A DNA stretch of 64,000 bases from JAOUGY01 sp963825585 (GCA_963825585.1 CAWGTX010000006.1:496001-560000), one strand, 5' to 3'; positions 1 to 10,087 are shown, counted from the first letter of the stretch. Notes: generated by a model from the sequence alone, not told the origin. Made by a program: numbers and translations.

Positions 1-1182
1 ACCGGTACGCCGTCCTCCACCTGGTCGATCAGAACCGCCAGCGTCTGCCCCACCTGGGACAGGTTCGTCTCGGCGGTGATCTCCTCCTGAGTCCCCTGGA
101 GATACCTCAAGCGATCCTCGATGTCGGATCGATCTACCCTTCCGTCCATCTCCGCGGCAGGAGTGCCCTGTTCTGGGGAATACGGGAAGAAGCCCGCCCA
201 GTCCAGCCGCACATCTTCGAGGAACTCGGCCAGGTCCTCGACGTGATCGTCGGTCTCCCCCGGGAACCCAACGATGAACGAGCTGCGCAGAGCCGCCCCC
301 GGGGCAGCCTCTCGGATGGATGCGATGAGCTCCCGGTACCGGGTTCCGTCGCCGGGTCGCTTCATTCCCGCGGAGCAGCTCCCCCGAGGAGTGTTGAAGG
401 GACAGATCGAAGTACGAGGCGACCCGGGGGTTGGATGCCATCTCCTCGATGAGGGACGGCCGGATCTCCTTCGGGTAGAGATAGAGAAGTCGAGCGGTGT
501 CCAGACCATCGACGTCGGTGACGAAGCGCAGCAGATCGACGATGTTCCAACTCTCGTCGGCGTCCCGGCCATAGGCCGCGAGATCCTGCGCCACCAGGAC
601 GATCTCGGAGACGCCGGCCTCCGTGAGACCCGCCATCTCGTCACGGATCTCGATGGGACGCCGGGAACGCTGCTTGCCCCTGATCAGCGGGATTGCGCAG
701 AACGTGCACGGCTTGTCACATCCCTCCGCCACCTTGACGTAGGCATACGGAAGAGCCGGCGCCGGCCGGGTGACGAGATTGAGGATGTCCATCCGGGGCC
801 GGCGTTTGATCTCGACTGGGCTCCACTTGGTGAGCCCGTCCAGCGTGGAGATGAGGTCTCCATACCGGTCGAGTCCGATGACGGCGTCGACCTCGGGGAG
901 CGCCTCGGTGACCTCGACCCCGAACCGCTGGGCCATACACCCGATGACGATCGTCTTTGCGTCGGAACGCTTGACGTCCTGTACTTCGAGGATGGTGTCG
1001 ACCGACTCCCGGCGTGCCTCCTCGATGAAGGCACACGTGTTGACCATCACCACATCGGCGGTCTCGGGCGACGAAGCGAGCACGTAGCCGGACTCGGCGA
1101 GCATCACCTCGACCTTCTCGGAGTCGACCTGGTTCTTGGCGCAGCCGAGCGTGGTCAGCCACACGGTGGGGGACGAAGACAT
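1..1182 (-). CDS. rimO: Ribosomal protein S12 methylthiotransferase RimO (C-terminus beyond window)
   Basis: Radical-SAM enzyme that adds a methylthio group to an Asp of ribosomal protein S12. The N-terminal UPF0004 domain opens with TTLGCAKNQVDSE and carries the three cluster cysteines at about C14, C50 (NTCAF) and C82 (IGCMAQR). The SAM-cluster motif GCDKPCTFC gives C155, C159 and C162. TTLGCAKNQVDSE is the RimO rather than the MiaB signature. The 394 codons present end in the expected TRAM region, so only a short C-terminus is missing. There is no Shine-Dalgarno; TACACT at 1191-1196 lies 8 nt before the ATG, suggesting a leaderless transcript. The 7-bp repeat array at 1205-1239 separates it from the same-strand hydrolase gene. 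Confidence 0.93.
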   Translation of the reverse strand, partial: MSSSPTVWLTTLGCAKNQVDSEKVEVMLAESGYVLASSPETADVVMVNTCAFIEEARRESVDTILEVQDVKRSDAKTIVIGCMAQRFGVEVTEALPEVDAVIGLDRYGDLISTLDGLTKWSPVEIKRRPRMDILNLVTRPAPALPYAYVKVAEGCDKPCTFCAIPLIRGKQRSRRPIEIRDEMAGLTEAGVSEIVLVAQDLAAYGRDADESWNIVDLLRFVTDVDGLDTARLLYLYPKEIRPSLIEEMASNPRVASYFDLSLQHSSGELLRGNEATRRRNPVPGAHRIHPRGCPGGGSAQLVHRWVPGGDRRSRRGPGRVPRRCAAGLGGLLPVFPRTGHSCRGDGRKGRSIRHRGSLEVSPGDSGGDHRRDEPVPGGADAGGSDRPGGGRRTG

Positions 1183-1204
1183 CGCCGGTGAGTGTAGAAG
1201 GTTC

Positions 1205-1239
1205 GAGCTACGAGCTACGACCTACGAGCTACGAGCTGG
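1205..1239. repeat. Heptad tandem repeat (GAGCTAC x5)
   Basis: Five consecutive 7-bp units: GAGCTAC, GAGCTAC, GACCTAC, GAGCTAC, GAGCTGG. The stop codon of the hydrolase gene (1229-1231) lies inside the array, so the last three codons of that protein are repeat-derived. One of several 7-bp-phased arrays in this window. Confidence 0.9.
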
Positions 1240-1996
1240 TCGACCATCCATCAACCCGGATGTTCTCGCCGGACAGTCCGTCGACTGCCAGGAGGGCGCC
1301 GATCGTCGCATCCGCCACCTCGTCCCACTGCGCCTCGGGAGCAATGGTTGGGGTTCCGTCGCCGCGTTGGGGGCCGTAGTTGCCGAACTGAGCGTGGTTA
1401 CCGCCCTCGATCTCCACGAAGGCGACGTCGAGTGGCAGGTTGTCTTCGGCGGCGAGTACCTCGGCCGGGGTCGACAGCCCGTCTTCGGATGCGTAGATCG
1501 ACGATACGATCAGGTCGGTGCCCGCGAGGTCCAGCGACTCCTCTGGGTAGGACCCCCACAGCACGAGACCCTCGATCTCCGGGTTGGCGGCGGCGTAGCG
1601 GGCGGCCATCACCCCGCCCAGGGAGTGCCCGGCGATCACCCATCGGTCGATATCCGGGTTCTCTGCAATGACGGCGTCGGCTGCGTCCGCATCGAAGATG
1701 GCGAAGTTGAGCGTGAGTCTGGGAACGAAAACGGGATACCCGGCGGCGGCGATCCGCTCGACGACCGGTGCGTACGCCTCGGGGACGACCCGTGCGCCGG
1801 TGTAGACGATGAGTCCGGTGGCGGCACCGCCCGGCACCATCAGGTCGCCGTCGTCGAGCGTGGCACAGGCGTCCGGACAGGCGACGTCCACGAAGTCGAC
1901 GGCTCGAAGGGGCGAGAGCAGGAGGAACCACGCTGCTGTCGCGGCGACCAGCACCAACCCGGCGGTCCACATCATCAGACGGCGGAGCCGACTCAT
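1229..1996 (-). CDS. Membrane-anchored or exported alpha/beta hydrolase
   Basis: 255 aa. A hydrophobic segment at about residues 8-28 after an arginine-rich start looks like an uncleaved signal anchor, placing the catalytic domain outside the membrane. The nucleophile elbow GHSLGG (Ser125) and a late GGNHAQFG histidine support an alpha/beta hydrolase fold resembling the hydrolase_5 group. The substrate cannot be told. The start ATG overlaps the stop of the upstream PHP gene by 4 bp (ATGA), so the two are translationally coupled. The C-terminus runs into a heptad repeat. Confidence 0.8.
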   Translation of the reverse strand: MSRLRRLMMWTAGLVLVAATAAWFLLLSPLRAVDFVDVACPDACATLDDGDLMVPGGAATGLIVYTGARVVPEAYAPVVERIAAAGYPVFVPRLTLNFAIFDADAADAVIAENPDIDRWVIAGHSLGGVMAARYAAANPEIEGLVLWGSYPEESLDLAGTDLIVSSIYASEDGLSTPAEVLAAEDNLPLDVAFVEIEGGNHAQFGNYGPQRGDGTPTIAPEAQWDEVADATIGALLAVDGLSGENIRVDGWSTSS

Positions 1997-2877
1997 GACC
2001 GATCCAGGGGCACTTCGATCCGGTTTCGCTGCTCGAATCGCAGGTAGCTGCCGTAGCCGGCTTTGCGTGCCGCCGCCCGAACCTCGCCGGTCGCATGGCC
2101 GGTTTCGTGCGGCCAGTGAGCGTCGCTGGCGAGGGTGATGGGCACACCGGCATCGTGAAACATCGCCAGCATGGTGGGCGACGGGTACACCTCGGCTGCT
2201 GGATTTCGAAGCCCCTGGCTCGACACCTCGACGGCCAGCCCGTTGGCCGCGGCGGCGGCGACGACTTCCGCGTAGGCGTCCACGGGTTCGGTATCGGGTC
2301 GAAACCCGTACTTCTTGCACACGTCGACATGGGCGAGCACATCGATGCCCCCCGTCGCAGCCAGCTCGGCCTCCAGAGCGAAGTAGTCGAGCCAGGCCTG
2401 TTCGACACCGCGGCGATCGAACTCGTGGATCTGAGCCGAGGAGTCGATGGCCCAGCCGCCGACCCAGTGCACCGACCCGATCAGATAGTCCCACGGATAA
2501 GGGTCGATCAGCTCCAGCACCGCCGCAAACGTGTCCGGGAAGAAGTCGATCTCGAGGCCCAGCCGTACCGGGAGTCCCGCATCCTTGGCCGCCAGGACCG
2601 CTTCCACATAGGCATCGAGCGACAGATTCCGGTCGGCTTCGACGAACGAGCGGGTGTGCTCTGCGAGATCGAGCCGCTGCTCGTGCTCCCAGAACCGGCC
2701 GAGAACCGCCGCTGCCTCTTGGCACCGGTAGAGGTGTTCGGTGAATCCGATCTCGGAGACACCACGTTCGGCGGCCGCCTCGACGAACGCCTCGATGTGG
2801 CCCGGCGGGTAGTCCCCGGCAGGAGTCCCGGACTCGGACGGCTCGTGCGGATGGAGATGGACGTGATAGTCGGACAT
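1993..2877 (-). CDS. PHP-domain phosphatase, histidinol-phosphatase-like
   Basis: 294 aa. Begins with the metal-binding motif YHVHLHPHE (His5, His7) of the PHP superfamily and has further conserved segments FTEHLYR, GLEIDFFP, GSVHWVGGW, HVDVCKK and SDAHWPH spread as in HisJ/HisK-type histidinol phosphatases. The likely reaction is phosphate-ester hydrolysis; L-histidinol phosphate is the best-known substrate, but no other his gene is in the window. It follows a small unknown gene by 3 bp and overlaps the hydrolase by 4 bp, so the three form an operon. Confidence 0.82.
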   Translation of the reverse strand: MSDYHVHLHPHEPSESGTPAGDYPPGHIEAFVEAAAERGVSEIGFTEHLYRCQEAAAVLGRFWEHEQRLDLAEHTRSFVEADRNLSLDAYVEAVLAAKDAGLPVRLGLEIDFFPDTFAAVLELIDPYPWDYLIGSVHWVGGWAIDSSAQIHEFDRRGVEQAWLDYFALEAELAATGGIDVLAHVDVCKKYGFRPDTEPVDAYAEVVAAAAANGLAVEVSSQGLRNPAAEVYPSPTMLAMFHDAGVPITLASDAHWPHETGHATGEVRAAARKAGYGSYLRFEQRNRIEVPLDRS

Positions 2878-2880
2878 GGC

Positions 2881-3153
2881 TCAGCCACGGGCCTGTTCGA
2901 CCAGCCACTGCAGTGGTCCCGGTCCCACCGCGTCGGCAAGCGTGTTCCACGTGGCGGCGTCGATCTCATCGTCGTTCTCGAGCCGGCTGGCGGCGAGATA
3001 CACGGCGTCGGCGAGCCGGGTGAACGCACCGACCTGGTCACGTTCCACTGCCGTGGCAACCGCCATCCGGGCCCCGGCCGGGTCACGTCGACCGAGGGAC
3101 TCGATTGCGTGCTCGGCGGCAGTGAGCGCCTGGCGTTGGAGTTGGCCGTCCAT
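2881..3153 (-). CDS. Small uncharacterised helical protein
   Basis: 90 aa, predicted all-helical and acidic, no family recognised. It heads the operon that continues into the PHP phosphatase (3-bp gap) and the hydrolase. TAGCGT at 3160-3165 sits 6 nt before the ATG with no Shine-Dalgarno, fitting a leaderless promoter. Cytoplasmic: no signal peptide or membrane segment. Confidence 0.65.
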   Translation of the reverse strand: MDGQLQRQALTAAEHAIESLGRRDPAGARMAVATAVERDQVGAFTRLADAVYLAASRLENDDEIDAATWNTLADAVGPGPLQWLVEQARG

Positions 3154-3229
3154 GAGGGAACGCTACCCGAGGAGGTACCGGATCAGGTATTCCGACCACA
3201 TCCGGATCCGCCGCTGCAAGGATCGTCGG

Positions 3230-4102
3230 ATGCAGTACATCACGCCGGTCACCGAAGCCGACCTGAATGCCGTGTGCGCCCTGATCGAAGGACAGCAGCG
3301 CCGACCCGAACGCACCATTCCGTACCTCTCCGACACAGCCGCTGCCATCGCCAAAGAGATAACGGCAGAGGACGACTGGTCGCAGCGGGCCTGGCTACTC
3401 CGCAGCGAGGAAACCGTGTTGGGTTTCCTGATGGCCGATGTCGACGCCGAGCTGGACCGGGTGTGGTGGATGGGGCCGTTCGCCACCGAAGACTGGGCCG
3501 CAAATGCCGACAGCCTCTACGCCCACGGCCGATCTCTCATCGCCATGAAGGGGGAGGAAATGGCGAGCGACGAACGACATCTGGAACTCGCCGAGTTCGC
3601 CACCCGTCATGGCTTTCGGTGTGACGAGGCGGCCGTGGCGTTGCGCTGCACGACGCCTCCGGGTGCTCCACAGACCGATGGCGCAACCGTCACCGAGATG
3701 ACGCCGACCGATCGCCGGGAGGTGGCGGACCTCCACGATCTGGTGTTCCCCGGCACACACACGAACGGCAGGCAGCTGGTCGACAGGGACACGGAACGGT
3801 TCCACTGCCTGATCGTCAGAGAAGCCGGGACATTGACCGGCTACGTGGCGGTCGAGCGCCAGCCCGACGGCAGCGGCTACATCGACTTCGTAGGCGTTGC
3901 CCCCGAGTACCGACGTCGAGGGCTCGGTCGTGTGTTGGTGGTCGCAGCCGCCAACACACTCCTCGAGCGGGGGTCGTCCTACGTCCACCTCACCGTGCGC
4001 GAGACGAACGAAACCGCCCGGCGGCTCTACGCCTCGCTGGGATTCACCGAGGACATCATCATCCGTCCCTACCGCAAAGGGTTCACGATCGAGGGCTCGT
4101 GA
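3230..4102 (+). CDS. GNAT-family N-acetyltransferase (tandem domains)
   Basis: 290 aa. The C-terminal half (about 155-290) is a canonical GNAT fold with the acetyl-CoA loop VGVAPEYRRRGLGRVLV and a following NETARRLYASLGF motif. The N-terminal half looks like a degenerate second GNAT domain. The ATG at 3230 is preferred over longer in-frame extensions because AAGGA lies 8 nt upstream and the extension is antisense to the small gene at 2881-3153. Substrate unknown. Convergent with the GAPDH-like gene. Confidence 0.85.
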   Translation: MQYITPVTEADLNAVCALIEGQQRRPERTIPYLSDTAAAIAKEITAEDDWSQRAWLLRSEETVLGFLMADVDAELDRVWWMGPFATEDWAANADSLYAHGRSLIAMKGEEMASDERHLELAEFATRHGFRCDEAAVALRCTTPPGAPQTDGATVTEMTPTDRREVADLHDLVFPGTHTNGRQLVDRDTERFHCLIVREAGTLTGYVAVERQPDGSGYIDFVGVAPEYRRRGLGRVLVVAAANTLLERGSSYVHLTVRETNETARRLYASLGFTEDIIIRPYRKGFTIEGS

Positions 4103-4119
4103 ACCTGCGAACCTCCGAC

Positions 4120-4147
4120 GTCGAACCTGGGCCGTCGAACGTGGGAC
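4120..4147. repeat. Two tandem 14-bp units between convergent genes
   Basis: GTCGAACCTGGGCC followed directly by GTCGAACGTGGGAC (12 of 14 identical), continuing into GTC. The unit is twice seven, matching the 7-bp phase of other intergenic arrays here. It fills the 54-bp gap between two convergent stop codons. Confidence 0.7.
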
Positions 4148-4156
4148 GTCCTCGGC

Positions 4157-5209
4157 TCAGACCTCCTGGAAGAGATAGGGCCTGAGAACGTCCATGCGGG
4201 TCCCCACCGACTCCGGATCCAGGTACCACAGGGTTGCCGAGACCGTTGACAGGAGCGGGTTTCCGTCCTGAGGCGTGAAGCAGAAGCCCACCAGCTCGTT
4301 GCCGCGCACCGCCAGCGTCTCGATCGGCACCACCGTCTGGGAGAGAATCCGCCCGAAGTAGCCGTGATCGCGCCCGAAGCTGAACACCTGGTTCGCCGAC
4401 TTCTTGTACGTGATCGCAACCCGCTTGTTGGCGACGAGCCTGTCCACGGCCTCGTCGACGCTCATGGGCTCGTCGAGCTCCAACCGGAAGTGGATCGCGT
4501 GCATGTACTGGGTGTTCAGCTTCAACGCCGACGAGTACAGGTTGAGGTCGTAGCCCATCGTCTCGAACACGCCGTGGGCGTCCCGGGCGTGGTGGGTGCC
4601 GAACCGGGAGTCCTTGTGCTTCTCCACGGTGGGGCTCGGAGCGAATCCGGCATCCTGGCTGATGTCGTTGGAGCGCCGGATACACAGGAACTGCCCATCC
4701 TCGAGATGGTTGGTGCCGTCCGGGTCCATGGCGAGGGTCTTGATCAGTACCGAGATGTTGTGGGTGTTGCAGGAGACGATGTGGATGAACCTGTCACCCG
4801 GCTCGAGCGCATCGTCATTGATGCCGCGGGCGTACTTCTTGCCGAAGCCGTCCTCGGACCCCTGCGCCATGAAACCGACCGGGCCGTCGGCCGCTTCGTA
4901 GAACTCGGTCTTCATCTGGTTGCCGACCGGGGTGCAGTCGATCACGACGGTCGCCCGTTCGATGGCTTCGCGCGCCTCGTACTTGGGCGCATGACCCAGT
5001 TCCTCGAACGCTCCCCGCCGATCATCGTCCACGGTCAGCACGGCTCCGCGGCGGACGAGATCGTTGACCTTGCTGCGCTCGGTCAGTAGTGGCGTTCGTT
5101 TGTGGAACGTGACCTCGTCGATACCGAAGGCCTCACGATCGTCGGCCAACAGACCGATGAGTGGCTCCCCGATGGTCCCGGTGCCGACGACGTGGACGAT
5201 GTTGGTCAT
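4157..5209 (-). CDS. Class II (archaeal-type) glyceraldehyde-3-phosphate dehydrogenase-like protein
   Basis: 350 aa. The N-terminal Rossmann motif VVGTGTIGEPLIG, the segment VIDCTPVGNQMKTEFYE, and the catalytic-cysteine motif VSCNTHNIS align by eye with class II GAPDH, where VSCNTTGL is usual. TVEKHKDSRFGTHHARD matches the downstream phosphate/His region. The family oxidises glyceraldehyde-3-phosphate to 1,3-bisphosphoglycerate with NAD(P)+. The family's MVRRGADP phosphate-site segment is replaced by IRRSNDISQD, so the substrate may differ. The ATG at 5209 has AGGGAG 5 nt upstream. It lies downstream of aceA on the same strand, separated by a strong hairpin. Confidence 0.72.
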   Translation of the reverse strand: MTNIVHVVGTGTIGEPLIGLLADDREAFGIDEVTFHKRTPLLTERSKVNDLVRRGAVLTVDDDRRGAFEELGHAPKYEAREAIERATVVIDCTPVGNQMKTEFYEAADGPVGFMAQGSEDGFGKKYARGINDDALEPGDRFIHIVSCNTHNISVLIKTLAMDPDGTNHLEDGQFLCIRRSNDISQDAGFAPSPTVEKHKDSRFGTHHARDAHGVFETMGYDLNLYSSALKLNTQYMHAIHFRLELDEPMSVDEAVDRLVANKRVAITYKKSANQVFSFGRDHGYFGRILSQTVVPIETLAVRGNELVGFCFTPQDGNPLLSTVSATLWYLDPESVGTRMDVLRPYLFQEV

Positions 5210-5285
5210 GCTGCTCCCTGTTCGTTGCGCGCCTTTTCTACACGCTCCGCCGGATGTCATCGTCCGTCAAGGCGCAACCAGGGCC

Positions 5286-5321
5286 GGCGGAGCGAAAGAT
5301 CTGTCGATCTTTCGCTCCGCC
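5286..5321 (-). terminator. Strong stem-loop after aceA
   Basis: Perfect 16-bp inverted repeat, GGCGGAGCGAAAGATC, with a TGTC loop. It begins 30 bp beyond the aceA stop and ends 77 bp before the GAPDH-like start. There is no U-tract, so it may be an intrinsic-type terminator lacking T residues, an mRNA 3' end stabiliser or a processing signal that uncouples the two genes. Confidence 0.7.
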
Positions 5322-5350
5322 AGCCGCTCTCTCGGACAGGTTCGACGGTA

Positions 5351-6631
5351 TCAGAATTGTTCGGACTCGGTTGAACCGACCAGTGCGAGGGTCGAAGCAT
5401 CCCCTCCCCCGATCACGGTCGAAACCCGGTCGAAGTATCCGGCACCGACCTCCCGCTGGTGTCTCGTGGCTGTGTACCCGGACCCCTCCATCGCAAACTC
5501 GCGCTCCTGGAGCCTGACATAGGCAGTCATTCCTTCGGAGGCGTATCCCTTGGCAAGGTCGAACAGCGAGGCGCTCAACGCATGGAATCCAGCGAGGGTG
5601 ATGAACTGGAACTTGTACCCGAGAGCAGCCAGGCTCTTCTGGAACGAGGCGATGGTGTCGTCGTCCAGGTGCTTCCTCCAGTTGAACGACGGCGAGCAGT
5701 TGTAGGCGAGCAGTTTCCCGGGGAATCGGGCGTGCACCGCCGCCGCGAACGCTTCCGCCTCTTCCAGGTCTGGATGGGCGGTCTCGCACCAGATCATGTC
5801 GCAATACGGGGCGTAGGCGAGCGCCCTGGCAATGGCCTGGTCGAGGCCGGGGTTGACCCGGTAGAAGCCCTCGGGCGTGCGATCACCGGTGCAGAAGTCC
5901 TTGTCACGACCGTCGATGTCCGAGGTGAGGAGGTTGGCGGCGTTGGCGTCGGTACGGGCGATCACGAGCGTCGGGACGTCCATCACGTCGGCTGCCAGCC
6001 GCGCTGCCTGCAGTGTCCGAATGTGCTGGCTGGTGGGCACCAACACCTTGCCTCCCATGTGCCCGCACTTCTTCTCCGCCGCCAGTTGATCCTCGTAGTG
6101 GACTGCGGCAGCGCCGGCATCGATGAACGACTTCGTGAGCTCGAAGACATTGAGCGCCCCGCCGAATCCGGCTTCGCCGTCCGCCACGATCGGAACGAAC
6201 CAGTCGGTCGAGTCATCACCTTCGGCCCAGGAAATCTGATCTGCCCGGCGGAGGGCGTTGTTGATGCGCCGCACGAGGGCCGGAGCCGAGTTCGCCGGAT
6301 ACAGGGACTGATCGGGGTAGACCTGCTCCGAGAGGTTGGCGTCTCCAGCCACCTGCCAACCCGACAGGTAGATGGCAGGGAGGCCCGCCTTCACCATCTG
6401 CACCGCCTGGCCACCGGTCATCGCCCCCAGGGCGTTGACGTACGCGGTGTCGTGGAGGCCGGCCCACAGCTTCTCGGCCATGGCCTTGGCCAGGGTGTGG
6501 TCCTCCTTCATGCTCCCGCGGAGCTCGATCACCTCGGCGGCGGTGTAGTCGCGGGTGATCCCATCCCACCTCGGGTTGGAGGCCCAGTCGGCCTCGAGCT
6601 GGGTGATCATCTGGTTGCGGTCGGTGTTCAT
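5351..6631 (-). CDS. aceA: Isocitrate lyase
   Basis: 426 aa. Cleaves isocitrate to glyoxylate and succinate, the first step of the glyoxylate shunt. Motifs: the signature KKCGHMGGK with the catalytic Cys, metal-site segment VADGEAGFGG, LSGWQVAGDAN, and NCSPSFNW. Length is typical of bacterial AceA. Two in-frame ATGs lie 6 nt apart; GGAGG abuts the first and is 6 nt from the second, so 6631 is preferred to 6637. It follows aceB on the same strand by 28 bp, forming an aceB-aceA operon facing ramB. Confidence 0.97.
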   Translation of the reverse strand: MNTDRNQMITQLEADWASNPRWDGITRDYTAAEVIELRGSMKEDHTLAKAMAEKLWAGLHDTAYVNALGAMTGGQAVQMVKAGLPAIYLSGWQVAGDANLSEQVYPDQSLYPANSAPALVRRINNALRRADQISWAEGDDSTDWFVPIVADGEAGFGGALNVFELTKSFIDAGAAAVHYEDQLAAEKKCGHMGGKVLVPTSQHIRTLQAARLAADVMDVPTLVIARTDANAANLLTSDIDGRDKDFCTGDRTPEGFYRVNPGLDQAIARALAYAPYCDMIWCETAHPDLEEAEAFAAAVHARFPGKLLAYNCSPSFNWRKHLDDDTIASFQKSLAALGYKFQFITLAGFHALSASLFDLAKGYASEGMTAYVRLQEREFAMEGSGYTATRHQREVGAGYFDRVSTVIGGGDASTLALVGSTESEQF

Positions 6632-6659
6632 CGTCATCCTCCTCGGTGTGGGTCGTTGC

Positions 6660-8207
<1,548 letters not shown>

Positions 8208-8264
8208 GGGGGATCCCTTTGTCGGATTCCCGTATTCTTTTCTGAACTTGGGGAGCGAGGCGGC

Positions 8265-8280
8265 TCTTGCCTGCGCAAGA
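8265..8280. promoter_or_regulatory. Candidate RamB operator between ramB and aceB
   Basis: Perfect inverted repeat TCTTGC-ctgc-GCAAGA in the 112-bp divergent spacer, followed at 8288-8298 by the AT-rich stretch AAATTGCGAAA. RamB sites described in corynebacteria are A-rich with a TTTGCAAA-like core, which the second stretch partly resembles. The ramB start lies 39 bp downstream and the aceB start 57 bp on the other side, so one site could serve both. Confidence 0.5.
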
Positions 8281-8319
8281 AGATGCTAAATTGCGAAAAC
8301 GACACAGAAAGGCAGTTCG

Positions 8320-9759
8320 TTGAGCATTGACCTGATCGTGTTCGGGCAGCGTCTCCGGCACTTCCGCCGGAGGAAGGGACTCACACTCGAGCAGCTGGGT
8401 GGCTCCATCGGCCGACCCGCTCCGTTCCTGTCGCTGGTCGAAAACGGCAAACGTGAACCGAAGCTGGGTCAGATCAATGCACTCGCAGACGCTCTGGGAA
8501 TCGACGTCGCCGATCTGCTCGACCCCGAACCCCCCAACCGACGCGCCCGACTCGAAGTGGCCCTCGAGCGAGCTCAAAGCCATCCTCGCTACGAAGAGCT
8601 CGCGCTGCCCTATCTCAAGGCATCCGCCCGGTTGCCCGACGAGGCGCTCGAACACATCGTGACACTCTTCGAGCAACTGATCGGTCGCGAAGAGCAAGCC
8701 GCTGCCACCACCGACGAGATCCGGATCGCCAACGGGGAACTGACACGGTTCCTGAGGGCGCAGAACGGCTATCTGGAACACGTCGAGGAGGCCGCTGCCG
8801 AGGCGCTCAGGACCGCCGCCTACTCGGGACCTGGGGCGCTCACCGGACGCCACCTCACCGACCTCGTCGCCTCTCTCGGCTATCGACTCAGGTTCGTCGA
8901 CGACATTCCTTCCAACGTCCGTTCGGTCGTGGACCCGGAGAACAACCGCATCTACGTGGCACAACGCAACGAGCTGCGGACCAGACAGGCACGCAAGGCG
9001 GTGCTGCAGACGGTCGGAGGCATGATTCTCGGACACTCCTCGCCACGCTCGGCCCGTGAGCTGCTCACCCAGCGCCTCGAGACGTCCTACTTCGCCGCCG
9101 CCGTCCTCGTCCCGGAAGTGTCGGCGGTCCCGTTCCTCCGTCAGGCACGTGACGAACGCGACCTCTCGGTGGAAGACCTCAAGGAGCAGTATTACGTCTC
9201 CTTCGAGATGGCCGCTCAGCGGTTCACCAACCTCATCACCCATCACTTCGGTGTCCCCACCCACTTCGTCCGCAACGACGTCGACGGCACGATCTGGAAG
9301 GCCTATGCCAACGACGGTGTGCCGTTGCCGGTGGACGATGAGGGTGGGAGCGAAGGCCAGCAACTGTGCCGTATGTGGGGCGCCCGTACGGCGTTCTCTT
9401 CGTCGGACAAGTTCGCTCTCCACCACCAGTTCACCGACACAGCTGTCGGGTCGTTCTGGTGTTCGACTCACATCGCAGCCGATCTGTCCGGGCATGCGTT
9501 CACGATCGGCGTGAGGTTCGAGGATGCTCGTCTCTTCCGTGGCCGGCGAACCAACACGCACCTCAAGTCGTCGTGTCCCAATGGAGCGTGCTGTAGCCGC
9601 ACTGAAGGCACCGCCTCGCCGCACACGACCCGGGCGCAACACCGGCTCGTCGCGCTGCTCTCACCCGGGCTGCCATCCGTCGGCCAGAGCGAGCTCTCGG
9701 ATTTCCTGGCGCGACGTGCCGCAGAGGATGATGCTTCCCCCGATGACGGAGACGAATAG
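8320..9759 (+). CDS. ramB: RamB-type acetate metabolism regulator (XRE HTH plus IrrE-like and C-terminal domains)
   Basis: 479 aa. The N-terminal helix-turn-helix (about 8-65; LTLEQLGGSIGRPAPFLSLV) is Cro/C1 type. The middle (about 170-330) is an IrrE-like peptidase-derived region, and the C-terminal part carries conserved cysteines (LCRMWG, FWCSTHI, CPNGACC). This is the architecture of RamB and short-chain fatty-acyl regulators, which control aceA, aceB and acetate-activation genes in actinobacteria. The start is TTG with GAAAGG upstream; a GTG at 8338 is the alternative. Divergent from aceB-aceA, the expected RamB targets. Confidence 0.88.
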   Translation: MSIDLIVFGQRLRHFRRRKGLTLEQLGGSIGRPAPFLSLVENGKREPKLGQINALADALGIDVADLLDPEPPNRRARLEVALERAQSHPRYEELALPYLKASARLPDEALEHIVTLFEQLIGREEQAAATTDEIRIANGELTRFLRAQNGYLEHVEEAAAEALRTAAYSGPGALTGRHLTDLVASLGYRLRFVDDIPSNVRSVVDPENNRIYVAQRNELRTRQARKAVLQTVGGMILGHSSPRSARELLTQRLETSYFAAAVLVPEVSAVPFLRQARDERDLSVEDLKEQYYVSFEMAAQRFTNLITHHFGVPTHFVRNDVDGTIWKAYANDGVPLPVDDEGGSEGQQLCRMWGARTAFSSSDKFALHHQFTDTAVGSFWCSTHIAADLSGHAFTIGVRFEDARLFRGRRTNTHLKSSCPNGACCSRTEGTASPHTTRAQHRLVALLSPGLPSVGQSELSDFLARRAAEDDASPDDGDE

Positions 9760-9787
9760 GCTGTGGTCGAGCGGGTAGGAGGAACCA

Positions 9788-10087
9788 GTGGGAACGTTCG
9801 ATGGCTCCCTGAAACTACCGGGCGAAACCGGTCCAGGCTTGAACGTCGAAATCGACCTGACCGATGATGTCATCGCCGTGCGCAGCATCGCCGGCGACAT
9901 CGGAGCGTGGCCTCGATCACAGGTGCGCATAAACGCGCTCGACGATGGATTCCATCTGCGCGTGGAAGGCGAGGAAGTCATCCTCGATGTGACGGATGAT
10001 GCCCACTTCGCTCTCGCCTGTGGACTCACCGCCGGGCCTCCTCTGCTCAGACGCAAGATGTCGGCCATCCTCCGCCAACACGACTGA
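9788..10087 (+). CDS. Small uncharacterised protein, paralogue of the one at 50078
   Basis: 99 aa, GTG start with a strong GGAGG 7 nt upstream, 28 bp after ramB. No named family. It has the pattern GAWP, then DGFHLRVEGEEVIL, then a DD..FA..G segment, matching GAWP, FRFHLVLDGAEFTF and DDPTAFADAMG in the 109-aa protein at 50078. Predicted mostly beta, cytoplasmic. It may be cotranscribed with ramB. Confidence 0.65.
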   Translation: MGTFDGSLKLPGETGPGLNVEIDLTDDVIAVRSIAGDIGAWPRSQVRINALDDGFHLRVEGEEVILDVTDDAHFALACGLTAGPPLLRRKMSAILRQHD

